Assembly: GCF_003286085.1 (NCBI RefSeq)
Contig: NW_020825289.1
Span: 16,368,001-16,432,000, forward strand
Direction: 5' to 3'
Source: Drosophila persimilis
Taxonomy: Eukaryota > Arthropoda > Insecta > Diptera > Drosophilidae
Length of the DNA stretch: 64,000 bases
Shown: positions 1-13,300 of the stretch, piece after piece
How the letters are laid out: the number at the start of each line of letters is the position of its first letter
Position numbering within the stretch: the stretch's first letter is position 1
The notes under the pieces: generated by a model
Told to the model about the DNA's origin: nothing
The model's input: only the letters and a program-made list of their open reading frames with translations
Database searches by the model: none
Translations under genes and position numbers: made by a program

Positions 1-456
1 ACAACAACAATAGAGCCAAGAAGTTGGGATATACACAAGATCTTACCTGTGGGGATCCCGTCGCCAATGCGAATCTCAAATGCTCTGCTCTCCACAGCTG
101 TCCGAGTTGGGATTACAAGAGATTATCTCTGGGATGCACTTTGAAACGAGAAGGGCATGATTATGATTGCTGTACAAGTCAAGGGAATGCTAAAACACAC
201 CTATACTCGTCTCTTTTCCTATATATGTACCTTAATCTTTCTATGCTTATGGTCGCTATAGAAGAAGAAGTCCACAATGCCTCTCGTTCTCTCTTAATAT
301 AGAATCTATCTATACCCCAAATAACTGAAAGCTATCTAGAAGTAGAGCATTTGGTAGTAGGAACAGTTTATCCCTTGCTATTCCGTATAGAGTCGTGTTA
401 CGCTGACTCTTTAAAACGCTGCCTCGTTACGTTTACGATTACCTTTGATACCCTCT

Positions 457-460
<4 letters not shown>

Positions 461-491
<31 letters not shown>
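461..491. repeat. CT/GA dinucleotide tract (possible GAGA-factor site)
   Basis: A nearly pure CT run lies about 250-280 bp upstream of the candidate Egfr start site. Such tracts bind GAGA factor (Trl) at many fly promoters. That role here is inferred from position and composition only. Confidence 0.6.
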
Positions 492-496
<5 letters not shown>

Positions 497-737
497 GTGG
501 CTGTGTGCGTGAGAGAGAGGCCGTTGTGCAGCTGTGTGTCGCTTTGCTTTAGTTTTATTTTGACCTGATCTGCGCTTAAGATTGTCTCCAGCCGCTCACC
601 TTTTTCCACAGTTGTTACCTGTACACTGTGCTCTCGCTCTGGCTCTCTCTTCGCCTGCATTCGTGCGAGAGGAGAGGCGAGACTGCGAGTGTGTGCGAGC
701 GTGCTCCGAGCGTTGGCTTCGCTTTTGGTTTCAGTCT

Positions 738-772
738 TCAGTCTCGAAGAGAACTTGTTGCTGCGCAGACGC
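738..772 (+). promoter_or_regulatory. Egfr: Candidate Egfr core promoter (Inr + DPE)
   Basis: TCAGTC at 738-743 matches the Drosophila initiator TCAKTY exactly, with A(+1) at 740. AGACGC occupies 767-772, exactly +28 to +33, matching the downstream promoter element RGWYV and differing from AGACGT only at the last base. A G sits at +24, as favoured in DPE promoters. No TATA box is seen about 30 bp upstream. Use as a start would give a 906-nt 5'UTR if unspliced. Confidence 0.5.
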
Positions 773-1645
773 GAATTGTTCATGCTGCATCTGTCGTGTC
801 GGTCGTCGTCCCGCCTTCTCGCCCGTCTGAGTGTCTATCTGTCTGACGATCGATCGTCGCCGATCTCTCGCACTCGGACTCGTACCCGTTCGTCGCGTCG
901 CGTTGCGTTGCGTCGCTAATTTGCCTGTGCTAATCGCAGTGGCAGTCGCAGTACGGCCCCCGATGGGCTTGATCACCATTCCATTGGTGGAGAGCAAGTG
1001 AATATCCGAGTAATACGTGTGTTTTTCGTGAATCTCTGCTAATTGGCAGCAGCAGCCACAGCAGTGGTCCAAGTGCTGGATGCACAGATTTGTGGCGTAT
1101 CACCCGAAATCAGGGCAGGGCAAAATGTGTCTGTGCGATTTAACAAAAACAAAGGCGATCATCGCTCGGAGAAGCTCCGACTGAGAGCTGCGCCTGCGCG
1201 CGGGCCCTAACCTCAAAGTACGCGTACACAAAAGCCTTCGGACGACTCTTGTGGCTTGTGGCAGTGTGAAGCATTGAAACTGGTTCCAACACTCACACCG
1301 ATACGCCGACACACAGTAAACACACTCAAACACACACCCATACCACGGCAAATTGCAACGACAACAGCTTAAACAAAAATACAACAAAACTCCACTCTAC
1401 TCTACTCCAACAAAAACGCAGTGAAAAAGTCAAATAAAATTTATGAAAAAGTCTTATTTTCGGCACGCAAAGCTGACGGGGCAAGAAAGCGAAAGAAAGC
1501 AAAAACTCGGACACGGCCAAGACCCATAGGCCAAGAACCAGCAACCAAAAGTGCGAACAGCAACCCTATGACGTCAGTGGCCTCCGCATTCGCACGGATC
1601 TAAGACCTTGCCCTGCCACTCCCCCCTTCCGACGCCTTTACCACG
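740..1645 (+). other. Egfr: Putative Egfr 5'UTR
   Basis: GC-richer sequence between the candidate start site and the ATG at 1646. It contains several upstream ATGs. The first, at 782, opens a 45-codon Arg/Ser-rich frame ending at 919. The 5' boundary rests on the Inr/DPE call and the leader may contain an intron that I did not resolve. Confidence 0.4.
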
Positions 1646-1970
1646 ATGCGGACCACCTTCAAGCTACTGCGGAGGCGCAACGGACTCTGCCTGCCCCTCC
1701 TGCTGCTACTGCTGGCCCACTGCGTCTGCGTGTGGCCCGCGTCGGCGGCCCGGGATCGCTTTGCGCGACAGAACAATCGGCAGCGCAACCAGGACCTGGA
1801 CCGCGACCGGGATCGCTATGTCTACCGCAGCAGCTCTAACCGGCCGCGCGGCGGCAACCGAGGAGTTAGCCACAGCAACAACGCCCTGGGAATGAGCCTG
1901 GGCGCGGGAGGCGTCACTCTGGCCAACAGCATGGAGGACCAGAAGTCGAACGAGTTCGTTAAGGGCAAAA
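1646..1970 (+). CDS. Egfr: Egfr coding exon 1 (signal peptide exon)
   Basis: The exon holds 108 codons plus one base. The ATG at 1646 is followed by a basic stretch, then a leucine-rich hydrophobic core and an Ala-Ser-Ala cleavage region near residue 30. After that comes a Gln/Arg/Asp-rich, poorly conserved segment ending in NEFVKGK. The donor GTAAGT starts at 1971. This is the melanogaster first exon that begins MLLRRRN; here the start lies six residues further upstream (MRTTFK before LLRRRN), so start use could differ between species. Confidence 0.93.
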
Positions 1971-4366
1971 GTAAGTCACCGGCCAGATCTGGAACCCCCG
2001 CTCGATATGAGAACCCTCGATCTATCACAATGCATATTTATGTAGATTTGCGTCCGTGCTCATATATCATTAGCGAAGACGGCCCGAATATGGCCACCAT
2101 GCAAACATATCATCGGAGTAGTGAGTGTGGTTCTCAGCTCTGTTGGGCTTAGTCGAGTTTCGGCTTGGGTTTCGGGTTCGTTCCGCCGATATGGCTCTGT
2201 TATGGGTTGCATTATCTTATCGTGGGACGTGTGCACGGTTGGGCCTTGTTTTGGTTCTGTTTGCCTCATCTGCTGCTGCCCCACGCTGCAGTGCAACATG
2301 TTGTTGTTGCCGCTGCTTCGTTTTCGGCTGCATTTTGTTTTATTAAGTGTTATCGCTACCCTGGAAACAGTAGTGGGGTGTATACGGATCTTTGAGTAGT
2401 TGAACTGTTTCCAATATCTAGAAATGTGGAACAGGGATGATGATCGTCGATTTAGGGTTGCAGGAAACCCTCGCAAAGTACTCTCCCCTTTGACATAGGA
2501 TTATATAGGGGCAGCGCTGTAGGGTATCCCTCATTCGATATCCAAAAGTGACCGAATATCTTTTACTTACTTTATACCTGCCCTTTGCTGCCCGTCTCAC
2601 CTGCCCCTGGCCCAGGGCTCACCTCTTGACTTGGCGCTGCCTTAGTTAAAGAGTCTTGTGTGCACTATCGCCCCCTGCCCCACCTCTCTGGCCTCCTCCC
2701 ACCTCCTCCCATCAGATATCACAGCGTACCACAAATATTACCAACTGATTAGCCAGAGAGAAAGAATTTCGTTTGCCTTCCTTCTGTTCGAGTGCATTTC
2801 GTAATGTCAAAAGTACAAGGTAAAACCGGACTGAATATTGTACAGATCGTTCAGTTTTTTGGTCTCTGAACTTTCCAAGAGCGTCAGCAACCAGTTGAAG
2901 AGGCAACTGCAACAAGCGACACAATTTCCAGCTAAAATGGCGACGCGACTCAATCTGTTGACTCGACGATTCTCGACGACTTCGCGATGGCTTTTCGCCG
3001 AGTGCTGGCCGTTGGGAAATTAATAAGAATTTGAATTCCAATACCGCGGTGTCCGTCCCGTCCGACTGTTTGAACAACCGTTTGGCAATCGGCAGCGGCA
3101 TTACGAGCGGTACGGCGAAATTTAATGAAAAGATCGGGGGCTGGGGGGCTGCGAGCTGCCTGTTTTGTGGGCTGTTTGCGCAGTACTTTGGGGCAAATGT
3201 TTGCATTTGGTGGGCAAACAGAAAAATTAAAAAAATACAAGCTCTATCCACCGCCTCACCGCTATACTATACCGCCCTGCCCCTGCCCCTGCCCCCCCCA
3301 ACGAAAGTCGATATTCAGTGATCTTGTAGCTGCAAATTAATATCTGTCCGACCCTCCACTCGCTGGTGGCAATTGTGCAAATATTTGGAGTAGAAGTTAG
3401 CCCCGGGGGCTATGCTAATGGAGTGGCTCTACGCAATAGCCGGATACGGCTAGATAAGCGAGCTATGAAACTGATAACGAGACATCGAATAGGTTCCCCA
3501 AGGACTCTGCTCTGCCCATCGCCTATGATTGCGCGTTGATTGTTTCTGTACTTTTCTTTTTGCACAACTGTTCGTTGACACAAAGTTTTTTCCTCCGAAG
3601 TTGTTGCTTTATTGTGTTTTTTTATGGCCATAAACAAGCACAGCTGCGGCCAGTATGTAAATAAGCTGGCAAACGCTAGAGAAACCCCTGCCGCAAGCTG
3701 CACGTGCATGCCGAATGGAACCCCCTGGGCGCTGGTGGACCGTTGGGAAACTTGAGCAGCAGGCGGCTATAATAATCGCGATTATGGTGGAAGATTTTAT
3801 TGGTCCGATACCTGGTACTGCACTTATTTTCAATTAGATTTGCATTCGTGGACACACTCTAAGCGGATCGCTTTCGTGCTTAGGGGATACAGTGTATCCT
3901 TCGAAGAGGGCTTCGTATTTTTTGATGGAGATCTTAGGAAATATATGATTGATCACTGATCGCAATAGAACTCCCATATATGTTGTTAGTGCTATTTATA
4001 TTCTCTATATTTCCAGTTACCTGGAAACCCTTCTGATTCATTCTCTCAGTCTATGCTGAGTTTTCCGCCTAGAATTTGGTGCTGAAATCTCAGCTTCCTC
4101 CGTTCATACCACACCCCCTCTCCCACACACACACACAGAGAGAGAACCCATCTGTGTCTGTGTGTGCGTGTTAACGCTTGAAAAACCACATTCCATAGTG
4201 CGCTTTACTGCGGCTTCGACTTCGTGTGCGCGCATGGGGCCTCAGAGTCCGACTTGGAGTCCAATCAGCATCCCCCTTCCCCTCTGGCACACTCCATGCC
4301 CCCCACACCCCTTTCCTGGTGTAAGCTTCAGCTAATTACAGCGTGAGGCACGCGCTATCCTCTCTC

Positions 4367-4399
<33 letters not shown>

Positions 4400-7300
4400 T
4401 GTATCTACGTTTGCTTTGCATTTTTCTATAATACTTCTGATTAAGCCATCGTCTGTGGCTAATAAATGGCCAAATTGAAATGCGAAATGGCCAAAAGCCA
4501 GCTCTAGACCAGACTCGGGCTGAACTTTAAGGCCCATACTGCTTGCTGTTGTTGCATTTACTTTTAGCCGTTTTCCAACGGCTGCTGCAAGCGAAATACT
4601 GGTTTTCTAAACCCACACGGACACGGACGCATACAGGCGCAGGGGCACTCACATAGATACGACGAGTACAGAGAGAGAGAGAGAGCAACTATGGCTGCTG
4701 CGATTGCGCAGTTTCCCTGCCTCTCACCCCTCTCTCTCGCTCACTTGTTGATTGTTTTCCAAGAGTTTCCTCCATTCCCGCATTTGGTTTCAGTTTTCCA
4801 GAGTTTCACGACACTTTTCTCTGCCCCGCGACGGGCCCCGCGCAGCATCGGCATCAGCATCAGATGCAGCGAAGGCGGGGGCGGTGGCGGTGGCAGGGTT
4901 TCGTGAACTTTTGACTGCAACACTCTCCTCTCCCTTCGCCTCGGCCTGCGTGTGGGCGTTCGATGTCGAAACCAAAGCCATAGTTAAAGCCAAAACAGAA
5001 ACCAAAACCGATTCTGAAGCTGAAGCTGACGCTGACGGTGTAGCCGCGTCTCGGCCCACGATTCTTCTGGCTGCTGCCTCTCCCCGATTTTCTTGCTGGC
5101 TTTTCGTTTTGGCCTGGCCCTCTCCTCTGTTTTGGTCTGTGCTTCGCGGTTCTATGCCTAAAAATAGTTGGCAATGCGATTGCGAGCGTTTTTCAAAGCC
5201 AGGCAGCGGCAGCAGACCAAAAATGGCGCCAGGGCGTGCTCATTAAGCCTGGCCAGAACCGATCCGACTGCAGCTGAGGCCCCGCTGGGCTGGATGGACA
5301 CGGGGCTTGCGGGGATCGAGAACAAAGAGAAGCAGCAGCAGCAGCAACAATAAGCTTATCTAATCCAAGCATTCCTCTTGCTGATGCTGTTTCTTTTTCT
5401 GTTTCTGTTGTTGTTGTTGTTGCTGTTGCTGTTGCTGTCGTGAGGCACGACCTGCGCCCAATTGTTGTTCGAAACAAAATGAACGCGCTTCGAACACGAA
5501 AACCCAAAACCAGAAGATGAAGATGATCGCGGAGAAGAGGCAGCAACAGCAACAGCAAACATCAGGGGGAGAGGCAGTGGCAGACCCAAAGAAACCAGCA
5601 AGATGAGCCGCCACAAGGCATCATCATCCAAGCGGCAGGCTGGGGCTCTGACTGTGACTGTGGCTGTTGTTGCATCGTCGCTTGGTGGCCGTTGCCTGAT
5701 TTGCCTTTGCCTCAGCACTGAGAGAAAAAACTGTTGACCAGAGAAGGAATATGAGAAAGTTTGCTCACATTTCAACAAATATCGCTCTACATTCCAGTAG
5801 ATTGATTGCCAGATGCCAGTTCGAATGTTCAGCCATACATATATCCCTTTCTATGCAGCCCATTTCTCTCCCTGTATTCTCGAGGATCTTTGCTTCTTGG
5901 TGCACTCCACTCCATTCCACTGAAAAATTTGTTCTGCCAAGCTAAAGACGAGACTGGGCTTGCGCTTGCAGCGTTTTCTGGCCAAGATTGTATCTGGCCC
6001 TCTGTACCATCCGCCCTCTCAGCAGTTGCAGTTGCGATTATTTGCCTTCGTCTTCGTGACGCCACGACGCGAGCATAGAACACAGCAGCAACAGCAGCAG
6101 CAGCAACAACAGCAACAACAGCAACAAGCTGCAATTGCAACAACAAACACGAAAGAAAGTTGCCGCAACAGCATTCTGCAAAACCGAGAGAGAGAAAGAG
6201 AGAGAGGGAAAGGGAGAGAAAGAGAGAAAATTGCAAAATCCGCGCACGTAAGCGACGGCCTGGAGACTCCACTCTAAGCTCTAAGCTGGGGTTGGGGCTG
6301 ACGCTGGCGTCCGTACTCCAATCCAATCCAATCCGATCGGTGTCTAGTCGCCGTACCCGTCCCCGTCCCCCTGCCCTCTCTGCGGACCACCATTCCGCAC
6401 CCGTAATGAGCTGCGTGTTTTTAATGGCCGCACAAATGAATTTATTAAGCACTTTTACACAATTTCATTGTAAAAGAGACGCGTGCCAGTGCCGGGACTC
6501 GATTGAAATTGTCGCAAAACAGTTATGAATTATTTATGTGGCAGACAGTGGACGGCAGGGAGGGGAGGGAGCTGGGTTGGTGAGTGCATGGATCATGCAG
6601 CATGGAGTGTGGCATGTGGATTGCCGGCCGACGATAATCTATGACACCTTGCGATCGGTTGTTCAGCTGCATCTGCATACGGAATCGGGCTCGGTGTCGG
6701 GAGTCGCCTCAAGGCGCCCAACTTTCTCCAGGGGGATGGCAGCAGATCAATGTACTTGCTGCCACCAGTCCCAGTCCCAATCCCAGCCCCGTCCACTCCC
6801 CTGCCATCTCTCGGGCATGGCCAGAGGGAATAACGGAGTACGGTCCGGTTCGGCGGGGCCTTATAATTTGATCGAATCGATTTTTGGGCAAATAGAGCTC
6901 GCTCTGAAAAAACAAAGCACGCTTAATGCCCTTTTAAATCTTTTGTTATATTACAACAAGATCTAGACAATTCTGGCTGCTGCCGCAGGCAAAGGTACAC
7001 AAAAATGTATCTGAAAGAACAGCAGCAGCGGCAGCAGCAGCAGCAACAATGGTAAAAAGATACGAACCACCAGAAGAAGAAGAAGAAGAAGAAGAAGAGC
7101 CAGCAATCCAGATGGTCTCTTCTCTTGCTCTGCCTCTTGGGTTTTGGTTTTGGTTTCGGTTTCGGGCCATGAGTTAAAAATCTTTTCCACGAAATGAAAA
7201 TACACACATACAAAGAGGACGGACAGGGAGAGAGAGAGAGAGAGAGGAGAGAGGGCCACAAAACGTGAGCGAGGCAGCAGCAGCAGCACCAGCAGCAACA

Positions 7301-10300
7301 ACAAAAACTGTTAAATGCGCAGAACCGGCTGAGCGAGTCGGGTCTTGTGGCTGGATCTGGGGTCTTTCTTGAGGCTGCAACACACACAGAAAAGAGAGGG
7401 AGAGAGAGGGAGAGAGGGGGGGGCGAGCGAACGTCAAGAACGTTTTGCGTCTAGGCCAAAAGATAGATAGACAGAAAGAGAGGTAGAGAAGTAGAAGGAA
7501 AACCTCACGAGTCCAAAAGTCAAATCGCAGATGGAAAAACCAAAAGAATCGATTATGCAGTGCTTTCCTTCTTCTCCTCCGTTTCCATTTCCATCTCAAT
7601 CTTGTGCTGTGGCTGCCACTGGGGGCTGAAGTGGGGGAAAGAGCAGAGTTAACAAAAAACAATATTTAGAAAGTCAGCAAAGTCGTCGGCGATCTGAAGC
7701 TTGGAATGCGGTTGCCTATTAATCAGTACGTCAGCTGTGGCTGTGCGGCTGGGAAGGGGCTGTGGCAAGGGAGCTGGGCGGCGACGAAGGGCATTGCTGA
7801 TGGCTTGGCATACAAATCGATAAGCAAATACACACACACACACACACACAGACACACACAGATACTACTCTCAGAACGTGCTGCTGCTGTGTGCGTTGAT
7901 TAATCTCGCTGACGAGTTTGTTGCCTAAGTCTTTTGTTTTAATGAGCACATCATGAATTATGACTTTGATTTGTGCTGCGGCTACGGCTACGGCTCCATC
8001 TACGAGTCCCTTCCCCCGTCGACCATCACTCATTAGGGGCTGCCACACTCTTGGCCTTAGCCTAAGGATTACAAATTAGCCTTTTTTACGCGGACTCTCT
8101 GATGCTGTGACTGAGTGGCTAAGACTCACTCTGAGGCGGGCGTGTCGCTGCCCGGCCAAGAGAAAAATCGCATATGCCCCGCTCATTTCACGAGAAACCC
8201 CAGTCCCCAGTCCCCAATCCCCAATCCTCAGTCCGCAGTCCCCAGTTCGAGTCAAAGTCAACGTTTTGCCTGGCAGGGGCACCGCAACCTCTGCCAATGC
8301 TGTCGTGGCTTACGTTTCAGGCCTCGAAACATGAAAAACTCTGCTGATAAATTGTGCGCGATAAAGCCCGGCTCGGCGTGGCTTGAAAAGGGTTTCGTGA
8401 TGTCGGGCTCGGCCTGAGAAATGGAGGCGGTGGCGCAGACTGAGGGGCGGCGGGGGGGGGGGGGGAGGGCAGAACTGCTGCCCAACGGCATTGGGGAGCA
8501 TCATCATTCTCCAGCGACAAAAAGAGCTGAAACAAAGCTGAAGAATTTGTACGAAAATTTTTGCGCTTCGATTGCCACAGCCGCTTTTGATCAGTGTCCA
8601 GCGACTAAGTCGAGGTCCCAGTCGTGGCCTCACCTTCGTCTTGCTCCGTGCGCTCCGTGCGCTCCTGCCCCCTCCTCTGGGGTCCCCCCTTTGCCCTCTG
8701 GGAGCCGTCTGCCGCCGGGTGGAATGCATGGGACGCATATCTGGGGGCATTTAACTTTTTCTTCCCATCGGAGCGGAATTTCTCCCGTTTCTGTTTCTGG
8801 CGACAGAAATATTTTTGTGCCATTCGTTCGGTTTCATAATTGTGTGTTTCTTCGGATATTTGTTCAAAGGAAATCAATAAACGAAATGTGGAGATGCCGC
8901 CACATGTTGCAGCGGCCATTTTGCTGGATCCACGGATAATTAGCTGGCGGGTCCGACGGGTCTGACGGGTGGGTGGCTGCCCGGCCTATGATGATGTTGC
9001 GGCTGCGGCTGCTGCTGCTGCTGCACTATGTGGGCTGCCACCAGGTGGGTGTCTAACTTCGACTCATGGCACACTTTTGCGGCCCACACGATGAGTGGCG
9101 GTCGACCCACGTAGCCCTTTCCTAAGAATCTGTCGGTGTGCATATGAAATTGTATCTATCGGATGCAAATCAATGGAGTCGTCCCCGAAGATGTTCGACT
9201 ACGCGAGCGGCTAAAACAGGTCGCTGACTAATGATAACAGAGCGTCTAGTGGCCGGAATGGAACGGAACGGAACGGGGCCGAGAGACTGCGTGGGCCGCT
9301 AATTATTAAAAACGCCAACTGGCTTCGACTCTGACTCTGACTCTGACTCTGAGGTTGAGGCTGCGGCTGAGACGGAGGCTGGTATTGGGATTGAGACTAA
9401 GACTGAGGCTGAGACTGAGACTGAGACTGAAACTATGGATGCTGGGGCGCCCACTTGTTTCGCTTTTGTTGGTGTATGTATGCCTCATTTTATTGCTTCC
9501 GAGCATACAACAAACAAAAGACTCGAGCAACAAACTTCTCCTCTTCTCTTTGGCTCAGCTCGGAGCTATTTCCGTTTACAATTCGAAGCGAAATTAATTT
9601 CCCAACTCAACACCTCCGCAGCCATTGGACATTGTGGGATAATTAGGCAGCTTAGGGTCACTCCGGTTAGACCCTTCCATTAGTTACTCCCACTTGAGCA
9701 CTCGCACAGCCGAAACTACAACGTTTTCCCTTTTGTCAACTTTCTTTTGCAGTCTGCATCGGCACCAAGTCCCGCCTCTCTTCACCCTCGAACCGGGAGC
9801 ACCACTACCGGAATCTGCGCGACCGCTACACGAACTGCACCTACGTGGACGGCAACCTGGAGCTGACGTGGCTGCAGGACCCCAACCTGGACCTCAGCTT
9901 CCTCGACAGCATCCGCGAGGTGACCGGCTACATTCTGATCAGCCACGTGGATGTCACCAAGGTGGTGTTTCCCAAGTAAGTTCACACCCAGACCCGGGAT
10001 CCAGACAGTGGCTGACCTCCGAGTGTTATTTCCTTGCAGACTGCAGATCATTCGCGGACGGACGCTGTTCAGCCTGGCCGTGGAGGAAGAGAAGTACGCC
10101 CTGTTCGCCATATACTCGAAAATGTACACCCTGGAGATGCCCGAGCTGCGGGACATCCTGCAGGGAGGGGTGGGCTTCTTCAACAACTTCAACCTCTGCC
10201 ACACGCGCACCATTGTGTGGCGCGAGATCCTCACCGGCAGCACCGAGAACTTCAACTACACGTACAACTTCACGGCCCCGGAGCGCGAGTGCCCCAAGTG

Positions 10301-13300
10301 CCACGAGAAGTGCGGCAGCGGGCCCTGCTGGGGCGAGGGCGCCCACAACTGCCAGAAGTTCAGCAAGATCAACTGTGCCCCTCAGTGCGCGCAGGGACGC
10401 TGCTACGGCCGCGGGCCCCGGGAGTGCTGCCACCTATTCTGCGCCGGAGGCTGCACGGGCCCCACGCAGAAGGACTGCATCGCGTGCAAGAACTTCTTCG
10501 ACGAGGGCGTCTGCAAGGAGGAGTGCCCGCCCATGCGCAAGTACAACCCCACCAGCTACATCCTCGAGACGAATCCCGAGGGCAAGTACGCCTACGGAGC
10601 CACCTGCGTGAAGGAGTGCCCCGGCCACCTGCTGAAGGACAATGGGGCCTGCGTGCGCAGCTGTCCCTCGGACAAAATGGCCAAGGAGGGCGATTGCGTT
10701 CCCTGCAACGGGCCCTGCCCCAAGACCTGTCCCGGCGTGGAAACCGTCAACTCTGGCAACATTGAATCGCTGCGCAACTGCACCGTGATCGACGGCAACA
10801 TCCGCATCCTTGACCAGACCTTCTACGGCTATCAGGACGTGTACGTGAACTACACGATGGGTCCGCGCTACATCCCGCTGGATCCCGAGCGGCTGGAGGT
10901 CTTCTCGACGGTCAAGGAGATCACAGGCTATCTCAACATCGAGGGTAATTTCTCGGGCTTCCGGAATCTGTCCTACTTCCGCAACCTGGAGATCATCCAC
11001 GGCCGCCAGCTGATGGAGAGTCTCTTCGCTGCGCTCTCGATTGTCAAGTCCTCGCTCCACAGCCTGGAGATGCGCAACCTCAAGAAGATCAGCTCCGGCA
11101 GCGTGGTCATCCAGCACAACCGCAACCTCTGCTACGTGGGCGACATCCGGTGGAACGCTGTCCAGAAGACGGCCGACCAGAAGCAGTGGATCAACGAAAA
11201 CCTCAACGCCGCCGAGTGCCGTAAGTAAACGCTGTGCAATCCAATCCCACAGCCATCTAATCCAAACTCCCCAACTAATCCTCTGCAGGCAAGGCTGGCT
11301 TGGTCTGCTCGGACCAGTGTAACGAGGACGGCTGCTGGGGATCGGGCACGGATCAGTGTCTCAACTGCAAGAACTTCAACTACAATGGCACCTGCATCGC
11401 GGACTGCCGCAACATCACCAAGTGAGTCGAACCCTCAATCCTGGAGAGACCCTTCCATACTAAGCCGTGTTCCTCCTCTCTCTCTCCCTCTCTCTTGTAG
11501 TGCCTACCAGTTCGACACGAAGACCTGCAAGATGTGTCATCCGGAGTGCCGCACCTGCTCAGGACCAGGGGCCGATCACTGCGACGACTGTGTCCATGTG
11601 CGGGACGAGCAGCACTGCGTGTCCGAGTGCCCCGAGGAGAAGTACAGCGAGAATGGGGTGTGCCGCAGGTGCCACGAGACCTGCGAGGGATGCACTGGGC
11701 CGAAGGACACTATCGGACTGGGCGGCTGCAAGACCTGCAACCTGGCGATCATCAACAACGATGCCACCGTCGAGCGCTGTCTGCTGAAGGACGACAAGTG
11801 CCCCGACGGCTACTACTGGGAGTATGTCCATCCGCAAGAACAGGGCTCCCTCAAGCCGCTGGCCGGGAAGGCCGTCTGCAGGAAGTGCCACCCTCGCTGC
11901 GAGCTCTGCAGCAACTACGGCTTCCACGAGCAGGTGTGCTCCAAGTGCGTGGGCTACAAGCGACGCGAGCAGTGCGAGGACGAATGTCCGGCCGACCACT
12001 ACACGGACGAGAACAAGCGCGAGTGCTTCGAGTGCCACCCAGAGTGCAAGGGTTGCACCGGCCCTGGCTCTGACGACTGCATCGCCTGCCGCAACTTCAA
12101 GCTCTTCGCCTTCCATGACGCCAGCACCTACGAGAACTCCACGCTGTTCAACTGCACCTCAAAGTGTCCGCCAGACTTCCGGCACGTTAACTACCAATCG
12201 CTGCAGATCGGACCTTTCTGCGCCTCCAGCCCGCCGAGGGGAGGCAAGCTGAACGCAAACCTGGACGTGAACATGATCGCCATCATCACCAGTGCCGTGC
12301 TCATCCCAACCATCTGCATCCTCTCTGTGGTCACGTACATCTGTCGTCAGAAGCAGAAGGCCAAGAAGGAGACGGCCAAGATGACGATGGCCCTGTCCGG
12401 CTGCGAGGACTCTGAGCCGCTGCGCCCCTCCAACATTGGCGCCAATCTCTGCAAGCTGCGCATCGTCAAGGACGCTGAGCTGCGAAAGGGCGGTGTCTTG
12501 GGCATGGGCGCTTTCGGCCGGGTGTTCAAGGGCGTCTGGGTGCCTGAGGGCGAGAACGTGAAGATCCCGGTGGCCATCAAGGAACTGCTGAAGTCCTCGG
12601 GCGCCGAGTCCAGCGAGGAGTTCCTGCGCGAAGCCTACATCATGGCCTCAGTGGAGCATGGCAACCTCCTGAAGCTGCTGGCCGTCTGCATGTCCTCCCA
12701 GATGATGCTGATCACGCAGCTGATGCCGCTGGGCTGCCTGCTTGACTACGTGCGAAACAACCGCGACAAGATCGGCTCCAAGGCCCTGCTCAACTGGTCC
12801 ACACAGATCGCCAAGGGCATGTCCTACCTGGAGGAGAAGCGGCTCGTGCATCGCGACCTGGCGGCACGCAACGTTCTGGTGCAAACCCCCTCGCTGGTCA
12901 AGATCACCGACTTTGGGCTGGCCAAGCTGCTGAGCAGCGACTCCAATGAGTACAAAGCGGCTGGCGGCAAGATGCCCATAAAGTGGCTAGCCCTGGAGTG
13001 CATCCGGAACCGCGTCTTCACCAGCAAGTCGGACGTGTGGGCCTTCGGTGTGACCATCTGGGAGCTGCTCACATTTGGTCAGCGGCCGCACGAGAACATC
13101 CCTGCCAAGGACATCCCCGACCTCATCGAGGTGGGTCTGAAGCTGGAGCAGCCGGAAATCTGCTCGCTGGACATCTACTGCACCCTGCTCTCCTGCTGGC
13201 ACCTCGATGCGGCCATGCGGCCGACCTTCAAGCAGCTGATGACGGTCTTCGCGGAGTTTGCCCGCGATCCAGGCCGCTATTTGGCCATCCCCGGTGACAA

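Larger units (their letters stand above)
1971..9752 (+). other. Egfr: Egfr intron 1 (7.8 kb)
   Basis: GTAAGT donor to TTTTGCAG acceptor. The long frames on both strands are low-complexity shadows of CAG/CTG, GAA, CA and GA repeats, and I see no nested gene. Notable contents are a GT run (4369-4397), CAG/CAA tracts (about 5333-5350 and 6083-6127), a GAA run (7072-7098), a CA run (7830-7850), a 7-bp tandem array (8198-8246), a 14-G run (8452-8465) and a hexanucleotide array (about 9326-9435). Large first introns of Egfr carry enhancers in flies, but I cannot place them by eye. Confidence 0.8.

Noticed and set aside
5829..6452. 207-codon minus-strand frame in Egfr intron 1
   Set aside because: It is made of CAG/CAA and GA repeat translations (poly-Leu/Ala and Ser-Leu runs).
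10034..11117. Long frames on both strands overlapping Egfr exon 3
   Set aside because: They are shadows caused by GC-rich third positions of Egfr and have no domain content or start context of their own.
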